A program made the position numbers and the translations under genes. The notes beneath the pieces are model-generated. The model saw only the letters and a program-made list of their open reading frames with translations. It made no database searches and was not told the DNA's origin. From Achromobacter sp. Bel (GTDB taxonomy: Bacteria > Pseudomonadota > Gammaproteobacteria > Burkholderiales > Burkholderiaceae_B), in NCBI RefSeq assembly GCF_012928505.1, contig NZ_JABBJN010000015.1, positions 1-64,000 on the forward strand: a stretch of 64,000 nt of DNA, written 5' to 3'. Below are positions 52,738 through 60,514 of this stretch, piece after piece; the stretch's first letter is position 1; each line of letters opens with the position of its first letter.

Positions 52738-52818
52738 GGGCAGGGGGGAACCCCCTGCTATCGCGGCAAGAAGTTATGCATAAAATACGCGCTTGGAATT
52801 GATTGACGGGAGTGGTCC

Positions 52819-53439
52819 ATGCCGAAAGCGGCAGCGACGCAGCCCGGCCTGGTTGACCGTATTGCCCATGATATTCAGTCGGGTGCATATGGTCCCGGCG
52901 CCTGGTTGAAACAGATCGACCTGCAAGAACGCTATGACGCCAAGCGTCTGGACGTCCGGCGGGCGTTAGATCAATTGGCCGCCAAACGGCTGATTGCGCA
53001 CATCCCGAACCGGGGCTATCACGTCTATGCGATGGACCCGGACCAACACCTGCAGATTCGCGATATCCGCATCCTGCTGGAAACCGGGGCGGCGGCCGAC
53101 TTGATGCCGAATGTCACGGCGGCCAAGGTCCGTGCGCTGCGTGCCTTGGCCGAACGTTTCGCCAAGCTGTTGCAGGATGGCACCTTGCTGGAGCAATACG
53201 AGGTCAACCTGGCGTTCCACGCCGCGATGTACGACCTGTGCAGCAACCGCGAACTGGCCGCGCTGATCCAGGAGACCCGCGCGCGCGGGCCCGCCGCGCC
53301 TGCCAAGGAATGGGTGACCCGTTCCCGCATCGAGATCTCGGCGCGCGAGCACTTCGACATGGTCGAAGCGCTGGAGGCGCGCGACGTGAAGCTGCTGCAG
53401 AAAATCATCGCCCAGCACGTGGGCCAGGATATCTCCTGA
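52819..53439 (+). CDS. GntR family regulator, FCD subgroup
   Basis: Regulator of 206 residues. A winged helix (about 10-75: PGAWLKQIDLQERYDAKRLD, VRRALDQLAAKRLIAHIPN) precedes an all-helical FCD ligand-binding domain (about 85-205) with a conserved Asp/His metal or ligand pocket. It sits between the transporter genes and the binding protein gene, so it is the prime candidate to bind the three TTGGCGCCAA palindromes. A 10-bp palindrome TTATGCATAA lies at 52774-52783 in its own promoter region. Confidence 0.9.
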   Translation: MPKAAATQPGLVDRIAHDIQSGAYGPGAWLKQIDLQERYDAKRLDVRRALDQLAAKRLIAHIPNRGYHVYAMDPDQHLQIRDIRILLETGAAADLMPNVTAAKVRALRALAERFAKLLQDGTLLEQYEVNLAFHAAMYDLCSNRELAALIQETRARGPAAPAKEWVTRSRIEISAREHFDMVEALEARDVKLLQKIIAQHVGQDIS

Positions 53440-53472
53440 CGCGCGCTTCGTGACCTGATTGTGCATCCCTGT

Positions 53473-53526
53473 GCGGCGGCCACCTGAAAAGGGGCCGCCG
53501 CCGTGCTTTTGCACGCCCCTTTCAGG
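53473..53526 (+). terminator. GC-rich terminator with mutually exclusive alternative stem
   Basis: Stem 1: GCGGCGGCC (53473-53481) with GGCCGCCGC (53493-53501), then GTGCTTTTGC. Stem 2: CCTGAAAAGGGGC (53483-53495) with GCCCCTTTCAGG (53515-53526), one bulge. The two share bases 53493-53495 and cannot both form. It lies after the GntR gene and before the binding protein promoter. It is probably a terminator; attenuation is possible. Confidence 0.6.
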
Positions 53527-53572
53527 GATACCCCCGATGTCGGCCAGCGATGGAGTCTCCATAATTAGCAGA

Positions 53573-53590
53573 TTATTTTGGCGCCAATAT
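53573..53590. promoter_or_regulatory. Operator B: TTGGCGCCAA palindrome upstream of the binding protein
   Basis: The 18 bases TTATTTTGGCGCCAATAT here are identical to operator C at 61717-61734. The core ends 42 bases before the binding-protein ATG. Confidence 0.85.
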
Positions 53591-53629
53591 ATGCGTGAAA
53601 TTTGCGCCGCACACCGGGGAGTCTGTTCC

Positions 53630-55180
53630 ATGCACCACCATTTTGTTCCCAGGGCGCTTGCGCTCTCCCTGGCGCTTGCCGCCGTGCAGGCCCACGCCGC
53701 CGTGCTGACCGTGGCGCAACCGGCCGACATCCGCTCGACCAACCCCGGCGTCAACCGCGACAACACCACCGACGGCGTGGTACTCAACATCGTCGAAGGC
53801 CTGGTCGGCTACCGCGAGAACGGCACGGTCGGCCCGCTGCTGGCCAAGTCGGTGGACCTGTCGCCGGACGGCCTGACCTACACCTTCACGCTGCGCGACG
53901 GCGTCAAGTTCCACAACGGCGCCGCGCTGACGTCCGCCGACGTGATCTGGACCTGGCAGCGCTACATGGATCCGAAGACGGACTGGCGCTGCCGCAGCGA
54001 CTTCGACGGCCGCAACGGCCTGAAGGTGACGGACGTGTCCGCGCCCGACGCGAAGACCGTGGTGATGAAAGTGGACCGCAAGTCGGCCGTGTTCCTGGAT
54101 TCGCTGGCGCGCACTGATTGCGGCATGACCGCCATCATTTCGAAAGATTCGGTCGCGGCCGACGGCTCGTGGATCAAGCCCGTGGGCACTGGCCCCTACA
54201 TGTTCAAGGATTGGAAGCGCGGCGAATACACCTTGCTGTCCGCGTTCAAGGACTACGTGTCGCCCGAAGGCGACAAGCCGGACGGCTACGTGGGTTCCAA
54301 GCGCCCGTTGGTCGACGAGGTGAAGTTCCTGGTAGTGCCGGATCCGTCGACGTCCAAGGCTGGCCTGATGTCCGGCGCCATCGACGCCAGCCAGATCACC
54401 AACACCGATGTGGGTGAATTGAAAAGCGCCAAGAACCTGACCGTCTTCAGCCCCCACGATGCCGTCAAGCACGTGTTGCTGTTCCAGACCCAGGATCCGG
54501 TGCTGAAGAACGTGAAGGTGCGCCAGGCGATCGCCGCCGCGCTGGACATCCCGCAAGTGGTCGCCGCCGCGTCGGAAGGCCTGGGCCAGTTGAACAATTC
54601 GGCGGTCTACGCCGGTTCGGCCTACTACAAGGAAGCGGAAAAGCGCAGCTATAAGTACGATCCGGCGCGCGCGCAGCAGTTGCTGAAGGAAGCGGGTTAC
54701 AAGGGCGAACCCATTGTCATCTATGCGAACAAGCGCGCCCATGTGCCCAGCTACCAGGTCGCCGTGATCGCGCAGGCCATGATGCAGTCGGTCGGCATCA
54801 ACGCCAAGATCGAGGTCTTGGAGTGGGCCACGCAGCTGGATCGCTACAACACCGGCAAGTACCAGGTCAGCTCGTTCTCGTTCTCGTCGCGCCTGGACCC
54901 GTCGCTGAGCTTCGAGCAGTTTGCCGGCAACAAGGAGAAGCAGCCCCGCAAGGTCTGGGATGACCCCGCGGCGCAGAAGCTGATCGATGAGAGCTTCCTG
55001 GAATCCGACCCCGCCAAGCGCCAGGCCCTGTTCGACCAACTGCATGCCCTGATGCTGGAACAGACCCCGATGCTGATGCTGTACAACGGGGCGGACGCCT
55101 GGGCGGTCAACAAGCGCGTGGAAGGCTTCTCGGTCTGGGAAGGCAAGCCGCGCGTCTGGGAAACCAAGATCGCGAACTAA
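53630..55180 (+). CDS. Peptide ABC transporter binding protein, copy 1
   Basis: Periplasmic SBP family 5 protein of 516 residues. Signal peptide MHHHFVPRALALSLALAA... ends near AHA (residue 23). Mature start has PADIRSTNPGVNRDNTTDG; other landmarks are TFTLRDGVKFHNGAALTSADV and SLARTDCGMTAIISKDS. It is a close paralogue of the protein at 58917-60479, with clearly alignable segments along the whole length. ATG 53630 has GGGGAG 8 bases upstream. It probably delivers ligand to the permeases encoded at 49323-51085. Confidence 0.93.
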   Translation: MHHHFVPRALALSLALAAVQAHAAVLTVAQPADIRSTNPGVNRDNTTDGVVLNIVEGLVGYRENGTVGPLLAKSVDLSPDGLTYTFTLRDGVKFHNGAALTSADVIWTWQRYMDPKTDWRCRSDFDGRNGLKVTDVSAPDAKTVVMKVDRKSAVFLDSLARTDCGMTAIISKDSVAADGSWIKPVGTGPYMFKDWKRGEYTLLSAFKDYVSPEGDKPDGYVGSKRPLVDEVKFLVVPDPSTSKAGLMSGAIDASQITNTDVGELKSAKNLTVFSPHDAVKHVLLFQTQDPVLKNVKVRQAIAAALDIPQVVAAASEGLGQLNNSAVYAGSAYYKEAEKRSYKYDPARAQQLLKEAGYKGEPIVIYANKRAHVPSYQVAVIAQAMMQSVGINAKIEVLEWATQLDRYNTGKYQVSSFSFSSRLDPSLSFEQFAGNKEKQPRKVWDDPAAQKLIDESFLESDPAKRQALFDQLHALMLEQTPMLMLYNGADAWAVNKRVEGFSVWEGKPRVWETKIAN

Positions 55181-55189
55181 GGCGCATCG

Positions 55190-56191
55190 TCAGTCGAGCT
55201 TGACGCCCGCCTGTTTGATGACCGCAGCCCAATCCTGGACTTCCTTGCCCAGGAAGGCGCCCAGCTCCGCAGGCGTGGACGGGGCCAGGATCAGGCCTTC
55301 GTCGGCGTAGCGCTTGCGCAGGTCCGGGTTGGTCAGCACTTGCTGCAGGGCGGGCTGCAAGCGCTCAATGACGGCTGCCGGCACGCCGGCGGGCGCCATC
55401 AGGCTGTACCACGTGGTCGCTTCCAATCCTTTCACGCCCTGCGACCCCGCCGTCGAGACGTCGGGCAGCGCGGGCGACTTCTCGGTTCCCGTCACCGCCG
55501 CGGCGGCGACCCGGCCGGCCTTGTACTGGGGCAGCATTTCCACGACTTGCGTAACGCCCATGCTCAATTCGCCCGACGCCACGGCCAGCAGCACTGGCGA
55601 ACTGCCCTTGTAGGGCACGTGCACCAGCTTGCCGCCCGTGGCCAGGTTGAGGACTTCGCCCGTCAGATGGGTGATGCTGCCGGCGCCCGAAGAGCCGAAA
55701 GTCAGCTTGCCGGGCTCTTTCGCGGCCAGGGCAATGAGTTCGGGCAGGTTCTTGGCCGGCAGGCTGGGGTTGACGGCGAAGACCAGCGGGCTCTTGCCGA
55801 CGAGGGTGATCGGCTGGAAGTCCTTGACCGGGTCATAGTTCAGGTTCGGGTACAGGCTGGGCGCGATCGCCAAGGTGGATACGTTGCCCAGCAGCAGCGT
55901 GTAGCCGTCCGGTTCCGCCCGGGCCACTGCGTTGGTCCCGATGGTGCCGCCCGCGCCCGCCCGGTTCTCGACGATCACTTGCTTGCCAAGGGTGTCGTTC
56001 AGTTGTTGCGACAGCGCGCGCGCCAGCGTGTCGGCAGCCCCCCCGGGCGGGAAGGGCACGACGATGCGGATGGGTTTGTTCGGATAAGGCTGGGGCTGGG
56101 CGTGCGCAGCCGGGCTCAAGCCTAGCGCCAGCAACGCGGCCAGCGCCGTGGTCATCGCGCCGCGGCGATTGAATTTCCTGTACTTCGACAT
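55190..56191 (-). CDS. Bug-type binding protein of the ureide operon
   Basis: Periplasmic protein of 333 residues with signal peptide (SPAAHAQ, cleavage near 32). Bug motifs: IRIVVPFPPGGAADTLARALS, QVIVENRAGAGGTIGTNAVA, YPNLNYDPVKDFQPI and GQGVKGLEATTWYSLMAPAG-like lobe. It ends the operon GntR-allA-puuE-Bug (44 bases after puuE), so its ligand could be allantoate, ureidoglycolate or a related carboxylated ureide. This ligand is inferred from position only. Confidence 0.92.
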   Translation of the reverse strand: MSKYRKFNRRGAMTTALAALLALGLSPAAHAQPQPYPNKPIRIVVPFPPGGAADTLARALSQQLNDTLGKQVIVENRAGAGGTIGTNAVARAEPDGYTLLLGNVSTLAIAPSLYPNLNYDPVKDFQPITLVGKSPLVFAVNPSLPAKNLPELIALAAKEPGKLTFGSSGAGSITHLTGEVLNLATGGKLVHVPYKGSSPVLLAVASGELSMGVTQVVEMLPQYKAGRVAAAAVTGTEKSPALPDVSTAGSQGVKGLEATTWYSLMAPAGVPAAVIERLQPALQQVLTNPDLRKRYADEGLILAPSTPAELGAFLGKEVQDWAAVIKQAGVKLD

Positions 56192-56235
56192 ACTGCTCTC
56201 CTGAAAGAGAAAACGTGGTCATTGCAGAAAACAAA

Positions 56236-57171
56236 TCAGCGCGGCGCGTCCGGGGCGCACGGATGGCAAGCGTGCCAGTGGCGGGCGATATCCGCGCGGC
56301 GACACACCCACACATCGGAATGGGCGGCCACATGGTCCAGGAATCGCGCCAGCCCTGCCGCGCGGCCGGGCTGGCCGACCAGGCGCAGGTGCAGCCCCAC
56401 GGACATCATCTTGGGGGCCGTCGACCCTTCCTCGTAAAGCATGTCGAAGGCGTCGCGCAGGTACTCGAACAAGTCCTGCCCCGTGGCCATGCCGCCACGG
56501 ATGAACTTGGCGTCGTTGTTGGCCAGACCGTACGGCACAAGCAGATGCGGCGTGTCGCCGACTTGCGTCCAGTAGGGCAGTTCGTCGTTGTAGGTGTCGG
56601 AGTCATACAGGAACCCGCCTTCCTCCACGAGCAGCGCGCGGGTGTTCAGGCTGGGGCCGTAACGGCAGTACCAGCCCAGCGGACGCGATCCGACCGAGCG
56701 GGTAATGGATTCCACCGTGCGGCGGATGCGCTCGCGTTCCTGTTCGAGCGTCAGGTTCTGATGACGCTCCCAGCGCCAGCCATGCGCGCAGACGTCGTAG
56801 CCCGCCGCGCGGATCGCGTCGCAGACCTGGGGATTGCGTTCCAGCGCCAGGCCGCAGCCCAACACGGTCGCCGTCATGCCGCGCGATTGCAGCAATCGAT
56901 GCACTCGCCAAAAGCCGATGCGGCTGCCGTACTCGAACATCGACTCGGCTGCCAGGTCGCGGCCGGTGAAGCCGCCCGCGCCGCCCTCGGTCAAGCCGGT
57001 CTCGGATTCCGGGTCGCCGTCCGGCACCGAAGGCTCACCGCCTTCCTCATAGTTGATGCACAGATTCAGCGCCAGACGCGCGCCGCCCGGCCATTGGGGA
57101 TCGGGGGGATTTGCGCCATAGCCGATGAAATCGCGGCGCAAGTGGAGAGGATCGAAGTTCATGACGGACAA
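56236..57171 (-). CDS. puuE: Allantoinase PuuE-type (polysaccharide-deacetylase-like)
   Basis: Protein of 311 residues of the cofactor-independent allantoinase family in the NodB fold: RDFIGYGANPPDPQWPGGAR, LNLCINYEEGGEPSVPDGD, HGWRWERHQNLTLEQER and YDSDTYNDELPYW are highly typical. It hydrolyses allantoin to allantoate. Start 57171 begins MSVMNFDPLHL (ATG at 57162 also possible). Gene order with AllA and a GntR regulator supports the call. Confidence 0.92.
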   Translation of the reverse strand: MSVMNFDPLHLRRDFIGYGANPPDPQWPGGARLALNLCINYEEGGEPSVPDGDPESETGLTEGGAGGFTGRDLAAESMFEYGSRIGFWRVHRLLQSRGMTATVLGCGLALERNPQVCDAIRAAGYDVCAHGWRWERHQNLTLEQERERIRRTVESITRSVGSRPLGWYCRYGPSLNTRALLVEEGGFLYDSDTYNDELPYWTQVGDTPHLLVPYGLANNDAKFIRGGMATGQDLFEYLRDAFDMLYEEGSTAPKMMSVGLHLRLVGQPGRAAGLARFLDHVAAHSDVWVCRRADIARHWHACHPCAPDAPR

Positions 57172-57186
57172 GCCACCTGAGAGGAA

Positions 57187-57684
57187 TCAACCGGGAAGGG
57201 AAACGACGGCATGCGGGGCCGGCGCCTGCCAGAATTCATCGTCGTCATCACGGCCGGTCTGGCCCATCAGGACAAGGAATTCCGCGGGCCCGCCCAGCAC
57301 GGTCAGGCCGTGGTGCCAGGTGCCCACGCGATAGCACACGCCCTGGCTGCCGGAAGCCAGAAAGGCCTCCAGCCGCGCCATATCCGGCAGGCCGTCGGCC
57401 CCGGTTGGCGCGACCACGACGAGATAAGGCGTCGCCGTCAACGGAACGAAGGTCTGGGCCGCGTGCGGATGCCGCTCCATCAGTTCGATCACAACCGGGC
57501 CGGCCGGCCGCGCATTCACGCGGCTGACCCAGCAGGCCTGCCGCGTGGCCTGCGGTCCGTGCCGCATCGGCTCTGTCAGGAAGTGGCGGCGTTCCGTGCC
57601 TTGGTGCGCAATCACCTCGCCATAAGGCGCGAACGCGTCGGCGGTAAGCGGCTGCGCGTGCACGAGGGTGGGGGAATGCGTCAT
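57187..57684 (-). CDS. allA: Ureidoglycolate lyase AllA
   Basis: Protein of 165 residues. Typical features: PLTADAFAPYGEVI at the start, HPHAAQTFVPLTATPYLVVVAP, and YRVGTWHHGLTVLGGPAEFLVL with the His residues of the active site. It splits ureidoglycolate to glyoxylate and urea. ATG 57684 is preferred (start 1 base after the GntR stop, so coupled); an in-frame ATG 57696 overlaps the GntR gene. Upstream step enzyme AllC/allantoicase is not in this window. Confidence 0.92.
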   Translation of the reverse strand: MTHSPTLVHAQPLTADAFAPYGEVIAHQGTERRHFLTEPMRHGPQATRQACWVSRVNARPAGPVVIELMERHPHAAQTFVPLTATPYLVVVAPTGADGLPDMARLEAFLASGSQGVCYRVGTWHHGLTVLGGPAEFLVLMGQTGRDDDDEFWQAPAPHAVVSLPG

Positions 57685-57685
57685 G

Positions 57686-58324
57686 TCACGCACCATGGGT
57701 CAGGTATCCCAGCGAGTTGACGTAGCTGCGGCGCACGCTCTCCAAATGGGCGGCCATCGCCTGGCGAGCGCGGGCCGAATCGCCGGACAACAACCCCTGC
57801 ACGATCGCCAGGTGCTCTTCCCTGGCTTGCACCTGCCGCTGCGGCAGGCGTTCAACGTCGCACATTCGCACCTGCCTGCGGGTCGCGGTGATCATCGACG
57901 CCAGGTTCCGGTTGCCGCAATAGGCGGCCACCAGATCATGCAGGGCGTTGTCGACCTCCCAGTCCGATTTTTCATCAGAGGTCTGGGCGTCCAGCAACGC
58001 TTGGAGGCGGGTGCGCAACCCTTCCAGCGGCTCGGCCGGAATGCGCCCGGTCGCCATCGCCGCCGCCTCGCTTTCCAAGAGGCTGCGGATCTGCAGCAAT
58101 TCCAGCAGATCCGTCACACCGAACGACCGCACCACGATCGACCCGTTGGACAGGCGCTCGAGCATGCCCTCGCCCAGCAACCGATTCATCGCGGCGCGCA
58201 ACGGCGTGCGCGACACCTCCAACTCATCCGCCAAGCGGCGCTCTTCCAGCACCTCACCCGCCGGAATCCGGCGCGAAACGATTTGGTCCAGCAGGGTTTG
58301 ATAGGTGCGTTGCGTAGCGTTCAT
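57686..58324 (-). CDS. GntR family regulator of the ureide operon, FCD subgroup
   Basis: Protein of 212 residues: winged helix (about 8-70; AGEVLEERRLADELEVSR, TPLRAAMNRLLGEGML), then an FCD domain (about 80-205) with DNALHDLVAAYCGNRNL and a helix with two conserved Asp/His. First gene of the operon; an 81-base-upstream 21-bp palindrome (58404-58424) is probably its operator. ATG 58324 begins MNATQRTYQTLLD. Confidence 0.92.
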   Translation of the reverse strand: MNATQRTYQTLLDQIVSRRIPAGEVLEERRLADELEVSRTPLRAAMNRLLGEGMLERLSNGSIVVRSFGVTDLLELLQIRSLLESEAAAMATGRIPAEPLEGLRTRLQALLDAQTSDEKSDWEVDNALHDLVAAYCGNRNLASMITATRRQVRMCDVERLPQRQVQAREEHLAIVQGLLSGDSARARQAMAAHLESVRRSYVNSLGYLTHGA

Positions 58325-58403
58325 GGCGTGTGGCAGGAATAGAAGCGGCGCCGCCACCAGAAAAACCGGCTCGCGGCCATGCGATGGCTGAACGGTACTT
58401 CAT

Positions 58404-58424
58404 TGGTATCCCAATGGGATACCA
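58404..58424. promoter_or_regulatory. GntR operator palindrome of the ureide operon
   Basis: TGGTATCCCA and TGGGATACCA flank a single A: perfect 10-1-10 inverted repeat. A further half-site-like GTATCCC lies at 58428-58434, repeating the GTATCCC-CAATG pattern. It is 80 bases upstream of the GntR ATG and fits autoregulation. Confidence 0.8.
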
Positions 58425-58480
58425 GTAGTATCCCCAATGCGCGGGCCGAACGAAACCCGCAGGGGAAGGCGAAGAAGGGG

Positions 58481-58573
58481 AAGGGGATCTCGCCCAGACG
58501 GAGCAGAACAGGTCCGGAGAAAGGGGAATTCGCCCAAGAGAGGGGAATTCGCGCATAAGGAAGGGAATACGCC
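58481..58573. repeat. Four degenerate short repeats
   Basis: AAGGGGATCTCGCCC (58481), AAGGGGAATTCGCCC (58521), AGGGGAATTCGCGC (58541) and AAGGGAATACGCC (58561). Spacing is irregular (40, 20, 20 bases). They lie in a gene-free 590-base stretch (58325-58916) between the ureide regulator and the second binding protein. Confidence 0.6.
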
Positions 58574-58733
58574 TGCTTAGGCAGCCAGGCGCAGGACGGA
58601 CACCGCCACGACGCCCACAACCATGTATGCCGATTGTGGCCGCCCGCGCGGCCGCAATTCGGCGGGCGACGCAAGACTCTCCACCCACCACGGGTCTAGC
58701 AGCGCCTCAAGCCAAGACGCTGGTAGCCCGTCG

Positions 58734-58881
58734 GCGCGGCCACCCGGATGGCGCGCAACCTCGATGCGCCCGAGGGAATCTGAAGGCCGCGGCCGCAGGC
58801 CGCAACGAAGATGACAAAGGGGCAGTCCGGAGCGAAGGCTCCGGACCGCAATCGTGGGCGCGCGCCATCCGGGTGGCCGCG
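58734..58881. repeat. Large inverted-repeat element, candidate intergenic/MITE-like repeat
   Basis: A 22-base perfect inverted pair: one arm at 58734-58756, its reverse complement at 58860-58881, both rich in GC (core GCCACCCGGATGGC versus GCCATCCGGGTGGC). Inside is a 9-bp hairpin with a GAAG loop at 58825-58846 (GTCCGGAGC / GCTCCGGAC). The DNA outside the arms keeps weak symmetry. No transposase is present. It looks like a structured palindromic intergenic element. Confidence 0.6.
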
Positions 58882-58916
58882 TCGATGGGCGGCCTACTTC
58901 ACCGCGTTTACAGCGC

Positions 58917-60479
58917 TCACTGAGAAACCCGCTCCACTTCCCATGCACGCGGCTTCTTCACCGCCCAAGGTTGATACCCCTTGATGCTGCTCCGGTAAGC
59001 CCCGATATCCAGGCCGTTATAAAGCGGAATGCTTGGCACGTCCGCCAGGAACAGCTGATGCAACTGATCGAACGCCGCCTGCCGTTTGGCATGATCCGTG
59101 TCCACGGACGCCGCTTCCACAAGTTTCGCGGCCTCCGGGTTATCCCAGATCTTGCGCGGTTGCTTGGCCTTGTCGCCCGTCACCATCTCGTAGTTCAGCG
59201 CCGCGTCCAGGCGCGCCGAATACGGGAACGTCATCATCTGGTAGGTGCCCGCGTTATAGCGATCCAACTGCGTCGCCCACTCCACCACCGACAACTGCGC
59301 ATTGATGCCCACCGACTGCAACATCGCCTGCACGATCACCGCCGAGTTATATGACTGAGGGTAGCGCTTGGTCGTCAGGATCGACAGTTCCTGGCCCTTG
59401 TAGCCGGCTTCCTTCAGCAGCTTCTGCGCCGCGGCCGGATCGTAGTCCCAGCCTTTCTTCTGGACGGCGTCATGGTAGGGCGAGACCAGCGGCACGATGG
59501 AATTGTTCGGCTGCGCCAGCCCTTCGGTCACGGCCGCGGCCAACTGCTTGTAATCGATGGCGTGGGCCAGGGCCTGGCGCATCTTCGGGCTGGACAGCAC
59601 CGGGTCCTTGGTCTGCAGCAGCAGCGCCGTCATGCTCATCACCGGCGCGTAGGCCACCTTGACGTTCGGCGTGCCTTGCAACACGGGAACGTCGTTGTTG
59701 GACACGTCTTCGATGATGTCGATGTTGCCGCGCTGCAAAGCGGCCTTGGCGGTAGAATCGTCCGGCACGATCATGAAGCGCACTTCGTCCACCAGCGGGC
59801 GCTTTGACCCGGTGTAGCCGTCGCGCTTGCCGTCCAGGTTGGAATAGGCGGCGAACTTGGTCAGGCGGATGTATTCGCCGCGCTTCCATTCGGCCAATGC
59901 GAACGGACCCGTGCCGATGGGCTTGATCCAGGCCCCGTCCGCGCCGACGGAGTCCTTGGACAGGATGCCGGTGCCACCGCAATCGGTGCGGGCCAGCGAC
60001 GCCAGGAACAGGCTGGTGGGTTTCTCCAGGTGATAGACGACCGTCTGCGCATCGGGCGCTTCCACGCCGGTGACCTTCACCGTGCCGCGGCCGTCGAATT
60101 CGCTGGCGCAGCGCCAGCCCGAGTTGGCGGCGGTGTAGTGCTGCCAGGTCCACAGCACGTCGGCCGACGTCATCGGCTTGCCGTTGTGGAACGTGATGCC
60201 CTCGCGCAGCTTGAAGGTATAGGTCTTGCCGTCCGGGCTGATGTCGACAGACTTGGCCAGCAGCGGGCGCACCTCGGCGTCTTCGCCGTAGGCGACCAGG
60301 CCTTCCACGATGTGCAGCACGACCGCGTCGCTGTTGCTGTCGCGGTTGACGCCGGGTTCGGTGGAACGGATATCGGCTGTCAGCGAGATACGCAGCGGCG
60401 GCGCCGATTGGGCGGCGGCCGTGCCGGCCAGGCCGGCAAGCGCCAACGCAACCGCGGCGCGCAAACAATGGTTCTTCAT
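58917..60479 (-). CDS. Peptide ABC transporter binding protein, copy 2
   Basis: Periplasmic SBP family 5 protein of 520 residues with signal peptide (LAGTAAAQS, cleavage near 23). Landmarks ADIRSTEPGVNRDSNSDA, TFKLREGITFHNGKPMTSADV and SLARTDCGGTGILSKDS align with copy 1 (53630-55180). ATG 60479 has GAGGAAA 6 bases upstream. It follows the C45 acyltransferase gene by 35 bases in one transcription unit. It has no own permease or ATPase, so it probably shares the transporter at 49323-52737. Confidence 0.93.
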   Translation of the reverse strand: MKNHCLRAAVALALAGLAGTAAAQSAPPLRISLTADIRSTEPGVNRDSNSDAVVLHIVEGLVAYGEDAEVRPLLAKSVDISPDGKTYTFKLREGITFHNGKPMTSADVLWTWQHYTAANSGWRCASEFDGRGTVKVTGVEAPDAQTVVYHLEKPTSLFLASLARTDCGGTGILSKDSVGADGAWIKPIGTGPFALAEWKRGEYIRLTKFAAYSNLDGKRDGYTGSKRPLVDEVRFMIVPDDSTAKAALQRGNIDIIEDVSNNDVPVLQGTPNVKVAYAPVMSMTALLLQTKDPVLSSPKMRQALAHAIDYKQLAAAVTEGLAQPNNSIVPLVSPYHDAVQKKGWDYDPAAAQKLLKEAGYKGQELSILTTKRYPQSYNSAVIVQAMLQSVGINAQLSVVEWATQLDRYNAGTYQMMTFPYSARLDAALNYEMVTGDKAKQPRKIWDNPEAAKLVEAASVDTDHAKRQAAFDQLHQLFLADVPSIPLYNGLDIGAYRSSIKGYQPWAVKKPRAWEVERVSQ

Positions 60480-60514
60480 TGATATTTCCTCGGGTTGCGC
60501 GGACGCGTTGCCGA

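Noticed and set aside
52740-52758. Hairpin GCAGGGGG / CCCCCTGC after the fused ATPase as a terminator
   Set aside because: Eight-bp stem with a three-base loop but no T-run; may stabilise the transcript end, not called as a terminator.
58627-58923. An open frame of 98 codons within the inverted-repeat element
   Set aside because: It runs through palindromic arms and the hairpin, has no ribosome site and no family. Structure explains the sequence better than coding.
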